Virus record (IMG/VR): IMGVR_UViG_3300036766_001123
Coordinates: 1-27,247 of that record
DNA length: 27,247 nt
Strand: one strand, 5' to 3'
DNA from: a virus
The translations under genes and the position numbers were made by a program. This document shows, in pieces, positions 21,237 to 27,247 of this stretch. Numbering within the stretch: position 1 is the stretch's first letter; each line of letters begins with the position of its first letter. The notes under the pieces were generated by a model that did not search any database, was not told the origin of the DNA, and was given only the letters and a program-made list of their open reading frames with translations.

Positions 21237-22907
21237 TTACAGCTCCCGCTCGTCAAGGATGCGCTCCAGCACGCCGCGCCGACGGCGGAGCGTCTCGCGG
21301 ACGTACTCGTCTACTGTGTTCTTCGCGACTAGGTGGAAGTACATGACGCTCTTCCGAGAGCCCGGCCCGTGGATCCGCGCGGTCGCCTGGTCCGTCTGCG
21401 CGAGCGAGAACACGTCATCGTAGAAGACGCAGTAGCTCGCCCGCGAGAGATCGATCCCCTCCGAGCCCGCCTGGAACTGCACCGCCAGCACGTCGCCTCG
21501 CGAGGAGGCGAGCCAGGCGTCGAGGTCGCGGCGCTTCCCGGAGAGCTCGCAGTACTCGCGGCCCGCTGCGCGCGTCGCGCGCTCGATCTGGAGGAAGTCG
21601 TACCGGAACCGCGCGAAGACGACGACCGGCTCCGCGTCGTCGAGGTCCGCGATGATCTCGCCGAGCGCGGTCTCCTTCGCGCGGTGGACCTCCTCGACGC
21701 GCCCCTCGGTCTCCGAGCCGTAGTCCTCAGAGAGCAGGCCCGCGTCCGTCCGGCAGTGGCCGCTCGCAACCTGGGCCTGGCGCAGGAGCCGCGTGAGGAT
21801 GTTCGTCGCGATGACCTCCCGCGTCCCGCTGGCGAGCAGCGCCATTGACTCTTTCTTGAGTAGGTCGTGGATGCGCCGCGCCTCGGGCGGGAGCTCGACC
21901 TCGACCGTCTCGTGGACCGCGTCGGGCAGGTCGAGCACGTCACGGGACGCGGCGAGCGTGAGAGCGAAGTACCGCTCGCGGAACTCCTCGACGTTCTGGT
22001 AGCCGACGATCTGGTGGTTGTTGAATCCGCCGAAGATCAGGAAGCGTGCCTTGAAGGCGCCCCAGCTCGAGCCGAAGACGCCGGGGTCCAGCGCGCGGAA
22101 GACACCGTACGCATTCTCCGGCGAGTGCGGGATCGGCGTGCCGGAGAGTCCCCACCGCCGCCGCGAGATCGCGCGGAGCTTCGCGGCGAACTTCGACTGG
22201 CGCGTCGTCGGCCCGGCGAGCCGGTGAATCTCGTCGAGCACAAGCGCGTCGGGCGTGAGAGCGAGCAGCGCGGAGGCCATGTCCGTCCGCCAGCTCGACT
22301 CGTAGTTCAGAGCGACGAGCAGCGGCTTCCCGAGGGCGCGAGCCGCGACGACTTCGGAGCCGAGCAGCGCGGCGCGGCGCGCGACGGAGCGCGTATCGAG
22401 GCGGAGGAAGCGGAAGTGCTCCGGGTGGTGCCGCGCCGCCTCGCGCTCCCAGACCGCGCAGGCGTTCAGCGGGCAGAGCACGACCGTGAGTTGCGCGCCG
22501 ACGAAGCGGAGCGCGTCGAGCGTCGCGCGCGTCTTCCCTGTGCGGAGCCCGTACTGGAGCAGCGCGGCCTCGCGGCCGGCGAGCCAGCGCGCGGCGCGGG
22601 TCTGGTGCGCCCAGGCCGGCCCGACGGAGGAGTAGCTCGGCAGCGGTACGTCGAGCGCGGGGTCGAGGCGCCGCTCGTACGCCGCGACGCCGGCGAGGGC
22701 GGCGAGCGCCGCGTTCGCCGCGGCGGACGGGACGACGGCGAGCAGGGCGCGGGCGGAGACGGGGGAGCGCGGGAAGAGCCACGCTCTTTCCATTGCGTCC
22801 CACCGCGCGCCGGGCAGGGCCTTGAGCTGCTCGCGCAGGTCGTAGGAGTTCCGCACAGCGAGCGTGCGCTCGTCGAGCTGGTCGACCCGCGCGACGGCGG
22901 AGGTCAT
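21237..22907 (-). CDS. SNF2-type helicase with HARP-like N-terminus
   Basis: A 556-residue superfamily 2 ATPase. The N-terminal 60 residues (ALPGARWDAMERAWLFPRSP) resemble the annealing-helicase HARP-like domain. The Q-motif is HQTRAARWL (101-109), Walker A YGLRTGKT (119-126), motif II LVLDEIH (D225, E226), motif III LSGTPIPHSP, and the C-terminal half ends with GSEGIDLSRA and QTDQATARIHGPGS (motifs V and VI). Such phage helicases remodel DNA at forks or clear bound proteins. ATG at 22905-22907 overlaps the upstream stop (ATGA). It is the second gene transcribed from the divergent promoter, suggesting early expression. Confidence 0.92.
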   Translation of the reverse strand: MTSAVARVDQLDERTLAVRNSYDLREQLKALPGARWDAMERAWLFPRSPVSARALLAVVPSAAANAALAALAGVAAYERRLDPALDVPLPSYSSVGPAWAHQTRAARWLAGREAALLQYGLRTGKTRATLDALRFVGAQLTVVLCPLNACAVWEREAARHHPEHFRFLRLDTRSVARRAALLGSEVVAARALGKPLLVALNYESSWRTDMASALLALTPDALVLDEIHRLAGPTTRQSKFAAKLRAISRRRWGLSGTPIPHSPENAYGVFRALDPGVFGSSWGAFKARFLIFGGFNNHQIVGYQNVEEFRERYFALTLAASRDVLDLPDAVHETVEVELPPEARRIHDLLKKESMALLASGTREVIATNILTRLLRQAQVASGHCRTDAGLLSEDYGSETEGRVEEVHRAKETALGEIIADLDDAEPVVVFARFRYDFLQIERATRAAGREYCELSGKRRDLDAWLASSRGDVLAVQFQAGSEGIDLSRASYCVFYDDVFSLAQTDQATARIHGPGSRKSVMYFHLVAKNTVDEYVRETLRRRRGVLERILDEREL

Positions 22908-23215
22908 CTAGCAGCTTCTTTTGCTGTACGAATTTCGTTGACGATCAGGCGGCGCGAATCGTCAAGCGAGTGCGCGAGCGTCAGGCGCTGTGTTGGCGTC
23001 ATCTTGTAGAGGATGCGAACTGCGTACTCGGAAAGCGAACAGGGAACCGATGCAGCCTCTTCGTCGAGCGCCCCTTTGAGATCACGCGCAAACGCCGCGA
23101 ACGGATTCTCGGGAGCGAGTAAGACTTTCAACGGCGAGCCGAGTTTCGGAGCAACGCCTCGCCGCTTCGGACTACGTGGCAACTGTGAAACCTTACGGGG
23201 CCGACCTCGTTTCAT
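22904..23215 (-). CDS. Hypothetical basic protein, 103 aa
   Basis: ATG at 23213-23215. A GTG one codon earlier is possible. There is no Shine-Dalgarno, and the predicted promoter leaves a very short leader, so leaderless translation is possible. The N-terminus is basic (MKRGRPRKVSQLPRSPKRRG), with an AT-hook-like GRPRK. Then comes a helical acidic part (FARDLKGALDEEAASV) and a helix-rich end. First gene of the leftward block, so a regulator would fit. This is inference. Confidence 0.65.
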   Translation of the reverse strand: MKRGRPRKVSQLPRSPKRRGVAPKLGSPLKVLLAPENPFAAFARDLKGALDEEAASVPCSLSEYAVRILYKMTPTQRLTLAHSLDDSRRLIVNEIRTAKEAAR

Positions 23216-23225
23216 CACGAGGCGA

Positions 23226-23255
23226 ATAGTAGGCCGAAATCCGAGAATCTGTCTA
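23226..23255 (-). promoter_or_regulatory. Leftward promoter of the divergent pair
   Basis: TAGACA (23250-23255), 18-bp spacer, TACTAT (23226-23231). It would drive the long leftward block and place the start point a few bases before the first codon. Its -35 is identical to that of the rightward promoter at 23299. Confidence 0.5.
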
Positions 23256-23298
23256 GCGATGGCTATAAATGATTGATTCTAAAAGAGTAACATTTTTC

Positions 23299-23327
23299 TA
23301 GACATCGGCCAAAATATGCCGTAATCT
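23299..23327 (+). promoter_or_regulatory. Rightward promoter of the divergent pair
   Basis: TAGACA (23299-23304), 17-bp spacer, TAATCT (23322-23327). The spacer holds a dyad, CGGC and GCCG around AAAATAT, placed to serve as an operator. AAGGAG lies about 12 nt before the first ATG at 23356. Confidence 0.55.
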
Positions 23328-23355
23328 TTCTCTGCCACAAGGAGAAAGAAACCCA

Positions 23356-23580
23356 ATGAGCGTCAGCGAAATTTTCAAGAAAGGAAAAATGCTCATGACC
23401 CAAGCGCACGTAGAGCACCGATACTCGCAGGTCGAAGCCGCGCACCTTCGTCGCCTCGCGCGGTACGAGAGGCTCTATCCGCTCTCATCTCCGCAGTACC
23501 ACGCGCTCTCGCGCCGCGACGCGGACCAGATGACTCGGATCTGTCGTCGCGCGCAGCGGATGATTCGGAGCGCATCGTGA
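23356..23580 (+). CDS. Hypothetical basic protein, 74 aa
   Basis: ATG at 23356 with AAGGAG upstream, the best-initiated gene in the rightward block. Basic, histidine- and arginine-rich helices (AHLRRLARYERLYPL; RRDADQMTRICRRAQRMI). No family recognised. It ends in TGA overlapping the next GTG (GTGA). Being first after the promoter, it may be the best expressed of this block. Confidence 0.7.
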   Translation: MSVSEIFKKGKMLMTQAHVEHRYSQVEAAHLRRLARYERLYPLSSPQYHALSRRDADQMTRICRRAQRMIRSAS

Positions 23581-23819
23581 CCCGCATCCCGACCGGCACG
23601 ACCTTCACCCTGTACGGCGTCGCCCGCCACCCGTTGACGGGCTGCCTCATGCTCCGCGCCGACGTGCGCGTCAAGGACGCGCAGGCGTCGCACTCGGTCA
23701 GCGGGGAGTGGCTCGCGGAATCGTGGCCGAATACGAACGCGGGAATGAGAGCCGCGATGGAGCGCACCGGAGAGATGAACCGCCAGACGGCCGAGGCGTT
23801 CAAGGCGGTGGCGTCGTGA
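23577..23819 (+). CDS. Hypothetical protein, 80 aa
   Basis: GTG 23577 (GTGA overlap). N-terminal strand-rich part (TRIPTGTTFTLYGVARHP), a single cysteine at about 23, and a helical end with EMNRQTAEAFKAV. No recognisable domain. It begins and ends with the sequence GTGACCCGC/GTGA shared by its neighbours, which suggests these short genes arose or are maintained by the same overlap rule. Confidence 0.65.
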   Translation: MTRIPTGTTFTLYGVARHPLTGCLMLRADVRVKDAQASHSVSGEWLAESWPNTNAGMRAAMERTGEMNRQTAEAFKAVAS

Positions 23820-23926
23820 CCCGCCTCTCGAAAGCCGACCGCGCCGCGCGCCGCGTCGAGACGGAGGCGAGCGCCGAGCGACAGCGCCAGGCCCGCAGCC
23901 GGCCCGCCGGACCGCGCTCGCCCTGA
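23816..23926 (+). CDS. Small basic peptide, 36 aa
   Basis: GTG 23816 (GTGA overlap). The product begins VTRLSKADRAARRVETEASA and ends in arginine-rich sequence. Frames shift just after it: the coding signal continues in another frame at 23923-24039, so this could be the first part of one gene with a frameshift. It is short enough that I hold it as likely but not certain. Confidence 0.45.
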   Translation: MTRLSKADRAARRVETEASAERQRQARSRPAGPRSP

Positions 23927-24039
23927 CCGGCGAGCCGTTCCGCGCCGTGGACCTGCTCCGCGTGGAGCTGGAGCTGCTGGAGAGCGAGACGCAGGACCAA
24001 CGGGCGGCGACCGCCGCCGGAAAGGAGTCGCGGCTGTGA
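23923..24039 (+). CDS. Possible small gene with CTG start, or frameshifted tail
   Basis: From CTG 23923 (CTGA overlap with the preceding stop) a 38-codon frame reads LTGEPFRAVDLLRVELELLE and ends in TGA overlapping the next GTG. Its regular acidic helix looks coding. CTG is a rare start. The alternative is that it continues the preceding 36-aa frame by a shift. No ATG, GTG or TTG precedes it in frame. Confidence 0.4.
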   Translation: MTGEPFRAVDLLRVELELLESETQDQRAATAAGKESRL

Positions 24040-24254
24040 CCGACGATAACGCTGGGAACATCGGCAACGCACGGATCGTCCCGACAAACCTCGGCGAGTG
24101 GCATTTCGCAGATGGGATCGTCGCGCGTTTCCTCTCCGAGTCGCTCGACGCGCCGAAGAACGCGATCGAGCTCCAGGCCTGGGTCAGCGGCGCCTTCGCA
24201 GTCGCCGAGGCCGCGCTCGCCGAGCGCCGCCGCCGCTGGGGAGCGGGCTCGTGA
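24036..24254 (+). CDS. Hypothetical protein, 72 aa
   Basis: GTG 24036 with AAGGAG 8 nt upstream and GTGA overlaps at both ends. The protein starts MTDDNAGNIGNARIVPTNLG, then a helical C-terminal half with AEAALAERRRRWG. No family recognised. Well-formed ribosome site, so probably a real and independently initiated gene. Confidence 0.65.
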   Translation: MTDDNAGNIGNARIVPTNLGEWHFADGIVARFLSESLDAPKNAIELQAWVSGAFAVAEAALAERRRRWGAGS

Positions 24255-24730
24255 CCCGCTACGCGCTCGACGCTGCGCCGGACGCTCCGACGTTCGCCTC
24301 GGCGACCGAGGCGATCATCTACGCTCAGGAGCTCGGCCTCGCCACCGACTGGCACCCGGTCGCCGACTCCACACCGCCGCCGGCCACGCTTGACGCTGAC
24401 GACAAGGTCCTGGTCCGCTGCCACGAGTGCAGCGGAACGGGCCAAGTCGAGGAGGTCCGCGCCTACGGGGTCTGCTGGGCGACGCCGCACGGCTTCCCCG
24501 ACTACGTCGAGGTCGAGTGCCCGGAGTGCGGCGGCTCCGGCGCGGTGCGCAGGAGCGCTGAGGACCGGGTGGCGGAGGAGCACGACGGGGACGTCGCGGC
24601 GTTCCTCGCCGCCTGCCCCTACGACTCCGACGCGGACGCCTACGTCTCGCCCGAGGTCGCGGAGGACCGCGCCGAGCGCGCCGCGGAGCGCCGCGACCGC
24701 CGCGACTCGCTCGACGGGATTCTCCGATGA
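24251..24730 (+). CDS. Protein with two CxxCxGxG zinc knuckles, 159 aa
   Basis: GTG 24251 (GTGA overlap). The longer open frame upstream is shadow. Two DnaJ-type knuckles are seen: CHECSGTG (C57, C60) and CPECGGSG (C90, C93), about 30 residues apart, as in one zinc-binding module of the DnaJ cysteine-rich domain, but without a J domain. The C-terminus (about 105-159) is acidic then arginine-rich. Phages often encode short proteins of this kind with unknown roles, perhaps binding unfolded or nucleic-acid partners. Confidence 0.75.
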   Translation: MTRYALDAAPDAPTFASATEAIIYAQELGLATDWHPVADSTPPPATLDADDKVLVRCHECSGTGQVEEVRAYGVCWATPHGFPDYVEVECPECGGSGAVRRSAEDRVAEEHDGDVAAFLAACPYDSDADAYVSPEVAEDRAERAAERRDRRDSLDGILR

Positions 24731-24927
24731 GCGCGATCATGTGGTGGGGTTACCTGCACAGCGCGGGGACGGTCCAGGTTAAGCGCTGGTTCGGCGACCG
24801 GAAGGACTACACCGAGGACTGCGAGGGGAACGATTTCGTCGTCCGCATCGTCCGGCCGTTCGAAGCGGCGAGCCGCGAGGAAGCGCTCGTGCACATCCTG
24901 AGCGAGCTGAAGAGGACCGCGTCATGA
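24727..24927 (+). CDS. Hypothetical protein, 66 aa
   Basis: ATG 24727 (ATGA overlap). Sequence begins MSAIMWWGYLHSAGTVQVKR with a beta-type character, later NDFVVRIVRPF, and ends with a short helix (SREEALVHILSELKR). This strand-strand-helix order resembles small domains found in phage genomes but cannot be named. It ends with ATGA overlap. Confidence 0.65.
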   Translation: MSAIMWWGYLHSAGTVQVKRWFGDRKDYTEDCEGNDFVVRIVRPFEAASREEALVHILSELKRTAS

Positions 24928-25160
24928 GCCTCACCGACCGCGAGGGCGCCCGCCTGATGCGCGTCCGCAACGGCGAGCAGCTCCACGCGCTCCGGCGCGT
25001 CGCCTACCGCGCGCTCGAGCTCATGCGCGTGCTCGATGCCGACCCGCACCCCACACCGGACTGGCGGGTCGCCGAGACGGCCGCACTCCGCCAGGCGATC
25101 GCGGCGAAGCTGGCGACGCCGAGCCGTGAGACCGCGCACCCGAAGAGGAGTACGACGTGA
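24924..25160 (+). CDS. Hypothetical protein, 78 aa
   Basis: ATG 24924 (ATGA overlap). Helical throughout (EGARLMRVRNGEQLHALRRV, then YRALELMRVLD), basic, no cysteines. Ends with TGA overlapping the next GTG. No family recognised. It is one of the run of coupled small cistrons. Confidence 0.65.
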   Translation: MSLTDREGARLMRVRNGEQLHALRRVAYRALELMRVLDADPHPTPDWRVAETAALRQAIAAKLATPSRETAHPKRSTT

Positions 25161-25426
25161 ACCCCGGCGGCGCACTCTCCGACTACCGGCGCCGGATGCG
25201 CCGTCTCGCCGTCCGCTGCGACGAGGTCGCCGCGGCGTGCGACGAGGTCCTGCGCCGGACGGACCTCTCGGCGGAGGACCGCTCGCTCTACGAGCACCTG
25301 AGGAGTTACGCGGCCCGTGCCGGCCGGAAGCTCGACCGCCGCGCGACGCCGTACACCGAAACGCAGCTCGCCTTCCTGGGAGCCCCCGCAGTTCAACCGC
25401 AGCCGACAGAGAAGGAGAACCGATGA
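25157..25426 (+). CDS. Hypothetical protein, 89 aa
   Basis: GTG 25157 (GTGA overlap). The product begins MNPGGALSDYRRRMRRLAVR, then two acidic or basic helices with two cysteines (RCDEVAAACDEVLRR). Ends in a proline- and glutamine-rich tail where the codons also form the next ribosome site (AGAAGGAG). No family recognised. Confidence 0.65.
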   Translation: MNPGGALSDYRRRMRRLAVRCDEVAAACDEVLRRTDLSAEDRSLYEHLRSYAARAGRKLDRRATPYTETQLAFLGAPAVQPQPTEKENR

Positions 25427-25785
25427 TCGCCAAGTTGATTGAGATCCACGACTCGGGGACGTTCATCCCCGCGCTCGCCGTCAGACTGGAGCCCGCCGAC
25501 GAGGCCGAGCGCTACCTACTCGCCCGCGCCGGCTACGGCGTCGAGCCCGAGACGCAGGGCGGCTATGTCCTCCTGTTGCGTCTGGAAGATGACCACTACT
25601 CGCCGGAGAGCCACGGCCTCGGCGCGCGGACGATGATCGTCGCGCACCGAGAGCTGATCCGCCTCGCCGGCTACGGCGTCGAGTTCGACGCGCTGGAGTC
25701 CGGCGAAGTGGTCGACGTGCAGCACATCCTCGGCGAGACGACCGAGCCGAAACTCTCCGAGCGGCTCACCGGAGGCGCGCTGTGA
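25423..25785 (+). CDS. Hypothetical protein, 120 aa
   Basis: ATG 25423, with AGAAGGAG upstream and ATGA overlap. Starts MIAKLIEIHDSGTFIPALAV with alternating strands and later YVLLLRLEDDHYSPES, HRELIRLAGYGVEFDALESG and VVDVQHILGET. The mixture looks like an alpha/beta fold that may bind a ligand. I have an impression of phage proteins carrying this IHDSGTFIPALA start, but no function is known to me. Confidence 0.75.
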   Translation: MIAKLIEIHDSGTFIPALAVRLEPADEAERYLLARAGYGVEPETQGGYVLLLRLEDDHYSPESHGLGARTMIVAHRELIRLAGYGVEFDALESGEVVDVQHILGETTEPKLSERLTGGAL

Positions 25786-26294
25786 GCGGTGCCGACCTCC
25801 GCCTGCTCCCGAAGTGCATCGCCGACGAGGTCGCCTGGTGTGACAGGTTCCGAGCCGCCGCCTACGCCTCGGTCTTCGACGCGCACCAGATTGAGGAGCT
25901 GTTCGCCGGGCCGCTCGAGCGCAGCGAAGCGTTCATCTCGGTCACGAACGGCCAGCTCTACGTCCGGCAGTTCGTCGACACGATCGCGGAGGTGTTCGTG
26001 CAGGTCCAGGCGCTCCGCGCCTTGGGCTGGAAGCTGCGCGAGACACGCGACATCGCCTCGAGTCGCGAGCGCATCTACCAGATGGAATCCCCCGGCGGCC
26101 AGAAGCACAAGCTCTGCGCCGCCCTCAAGACTGGTTCAGCGTGCGAGTACGTCCAGGTCGGCGAGGAGACGAAGACCATCCCAGTGATGAAGCTCGTCTG
26201 CTCGGACGCTCCGGCCCTCGTCGCCGCGACCGCCGAGGAGACCGCCGCGCTCGCGCAGGACGCGTCGGCCGAGGTGCAGGAGGTGACCGCGTGA
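25782..26294 (+). CDS. Hypothetical protein, 170 aa
   Basis: GTG 25782 (GTGA overlap). N-terminal helix with LLPKCIADEVAWCDRF, then a mixed region (FISVTNGQLYVRQFVDTIAE), then a long helical part (VQALRALGWKLRETRD), with further cysteines (LCAALKTGSACEYV). The end is alanine- and glutamate-rich. Overlaps the next gene as GTGA. No family recognised. Confidence 0.7.
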   Translation: MSGADLRLLPKCIADEVAWCDRFRAAAYASVFDAHQIEELFAGPLERSEAFISVTNGQLYVRQFVDTIAEVFVQVQALRALGWKLRETRDIASSRERIYQMESPGGQKHKLCAALKTGSACEYVQVGEETKTIPVMKLVCSDAPALVAATAEETAALAQDASAEVQEVTA

Positions 26295-26662
26295 TCCTGA
26301 GCGCCGAGGAATCCCCGCGCGACTTCCGCCGGCTCTGCCGGGACGACTACGTGGACATGGCCCGGAGGCGCGGGCTCGTCGCGGTCGTCGACGACGCGGC
26401 CGAGTGCGAGGAGGCGGCTGCGGTGCTCGAGACCTCGCGGATCGAGGCGGTCCGGGTCCGCGCACCGTTCGCCCGGCTCCGCGCCGAGGTGGCACGCGAG
26501 GTCGCGGCGATGCCGGACTGGGAGCTCGCCGGGCGGCAGCGCCACCAGGCGGCGGTCCGCGCGACGTGGAAGACAGCGCAACGCAATCGCCACACGACGA
26601 AGGGCCGCCGGTGCCGTACTCCGCTCTTGACCGTGCTGCTCGCCGACGAGACGCTGCTGTGA
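26291..26662 (+). CDS. Hypothetical protein, 123 aa
   Basis: GTG 26291 (GTGA overlap). An open frame extends upstream but is shadow. N-terminal half acidic with a helix (FRRLCRDDYVDMARRRGLV), then VAVVDDAAECEEAAAVLE, and a C-terminal half rich in arginine (RATWKTAQRNRHTTKGRRCR). No family recognised. The stop overlaps a GTG, opening a 14-codon frame. Confidence 0.65.
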   Translation: MILSAEESPRDFRRLCRDDYVDMARRRGLVAVVDDAAECEEAAAVLETSRIEAVRVRAPFARLRAEVAREVAAMPDWELAGRQRHQAAVRATWKTAQRNRHTTKGRRCRTPLLTVLLADETLL

Positions 26663-26703
26663 ACCTGACGAACGACAACCGAGGAGGAGAGAGACGCTCA
26701 TGA
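26659..26703 (+). CDS. Possible 14-codon coupling cistron
   Basis: GTG 26659 overlaps the previous stop. The frame reads [14 protein letters not shown] and its TGA overlaps the next ATG (ATGA). The AGGAGG in it also serves the gene at 26700. It may be a chance frame, or a tiny cistron that keeps ribosomes moving along the chain. Confidence 0.3.
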   Translation: MNLTNDNRGGERRS

Positions 26704-27002
26704 GATCCCAAGGCAGCAGGGCGACGCGGGAGAGGCAGCGGGAGAACTACCGGCAGCTCGAGATCGACCTGGCGCACGCGCGGCTAACCGCGCTCGGCAC
26801 GGGGCTCGAGGCCGCGCCGCTGCGGGAGCGGATCGACGCGCTCGCCGAGCGCGCGGCGCGCCGAGCGGAGTCCGACGAGCAGGTGATCGACGGCCTGCTC
26901 ACTGTGATCGAGATGAAGGTCGAGGACTGCCGGCGGCTCGAAGCGGCGAGCACCCAACTTGCGCTGACGACCGAGGAGATGCTCGCCGAGGTGATGTCGT
27001 GA
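26700..27002 (+). CDS. Hypothetical coiled-coil protein, 100 aa
   Basis: ATG 26700 with AGGAGG about 10 nt upstream. Almost all helix, with a charged coiled-coil stretch ([35 protein letters not shown]) and a hydrophobic end ([20 protein letters not shown]). No family recognised. Ends in TGA overlapping the next GTG. Confidence 0.7.
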   Translation: MRSQGSRATRERQRENYRQLEIDLAHARLTALGTGLEAAPLRERIDALAERAARRAESDEQVIDGLLTVIEMKVEDCRRLEAASTQLALTTEEMLAEVMS

Positions 27003-27247
27003 GCGCCGTCAAGATCCTCCGCCGCGACGGTTCGCTGATCGGCGAGTTTCCTGGCGCAGACCTCCGAGAGGCGATGGTCAACGCGGTAGCGGCTCGCGCG
27101 AATCTCAGGAGCGCGGATCTCAGGGGCGCGTATCTCAGGGGCGCGGATCTCGGGGGCGCGGATCTCGGGGGCGCGGATCTCGGGGGCGCGGATCTCGGGG
27201 GCGCGTATCTCAGGGGCGCGTATCTCAGGGGCGCGAATCTCGGGGGC
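26999..27247 (+). CDS. Pentapeptide-repeat protein, truncated by window end
   Basis: GTG 26999 (GTGA overlap). After about 33 residues the protein is a run of A(N/D/Y)L(R/G)(G/S) pentapeptides, at least ten in a row before the window ends at 27247. The fold is a right-handed square beta-helix. Some members mimic DNA and protect gyrase, others have no known role. The N-terminal lead is [17 protein letters not shown]. It is the most 3' gene of the rightward block, and its length cannot be told. Confidence 0.85.
   Translation, partial: MSAVKILRRDGSLIGEFPGADLREAMVNAVAARANLRSADLRGAYLRGADLGGADLGGADLGGADLGGAYLRGAYLRGANLGG
27098..27247 (+). repeat. Ten tandem 15-bp units in the pentapeptide gene
   Basis: Ten 15-bp units are in register from 27098. 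Four consecutive copies, GCGGATCTCGGGGGC, are identical, and two consecutive copies, GCGTATCTCAGGGGC, are identical. Such near-exact DNA repeats point to recent expansion by slippage or unequal exchange. Length variation between relatives is expected. Confidence 0.85.

Noticed and set aside
27098-27247. A CRISPR-like array
   Set aside because: The repeats are contiguous, have no spacers and encode pentapeptides in frame.

Overview
The window looks like tailed-bacteriophage DNA (phage, prophage or phage-derived contig) from a GC-rich bacterial host. The signs are small and large terminase genes, a primase-polymerase, three helicase-type genes, two DNA methyltransferases, and many short, tightly packed unknown genes. 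GC is high in ordinary genes (45 of 60 bases at 3961-4020) and falls inside the mobile insertions (28 of 60 at 4921-4980 in the intein; 31 of 60 at 14581-14640 in the homing-endonuclease gene). Shine-Dalgarno sequences are AGGAGG-like. TAA, TGA and TAG all end genes, including TAG for the large terminase, so the standard bacterial code fits. No integrase, tRNA, rRNA or CRISPR array was found, and the host cannot be named.

Layout. (a) 1-1952, cargo-like left flank: an IS1-family transposase broken by one in-frame amber codon, two strong rightward terminators, a near-perfect 33-bp inverted repeat around about 84 bp, and a small basic protein gene. (b) 2043-3027, a rightward promoter and a three-gene operon (zinc-ribbon protein, unknown, small RHH-like protein), followed by a terminator and four GCGTT pentamers spaced exactly 10 bp apart. 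(c) 23215 down to 3192, a long leftward block of about 27 genes. In transcription order these are: a small basic protein, SNF2 helicase, coiled-coil protein, small unknowns, UvrD-like helicase (frameshifted in its P-loop), C5-cytosine methyltransferase, VRR-NUC nuclease, zinc ribbon, primase-polymerase, an AT-rich iteron-like region, small unknowns, SNF2-like helicase, beta-class DNA methyltransferase, DUF4406-like protein, small terminase, four small unknowns, large terminase with intein, and a Com-like zinc ribbon. (d) 23219-23355, a divergent promoter region. (e) 23356-27247, a rightward block of about 15 small genes ending in a truncated pentapeptide-repeat gene.

Nearly all adjacent genes overlap by four bases (GTGA, ATGA or TTGA). 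This implies translational coupling and let me fix many start codons.

The most unusual feature is mobile DNA in conserved motifs. The large terminase carries a LAGLIDADG intein with class 3 hallmarks inside its Walker A motif. A free-standing LAGLIDADG endonuclease gene lies antisense in the 3' end of the cytosine methyltransferase gene, which has a replacement C-terminus while the old one survives as a 26-codon fragment on the far side. The UvrD-like P-loop holds a 4-nt insertion. Head and tail genes do not follow the terminase, so the structural module lies elsewhere or is missing.
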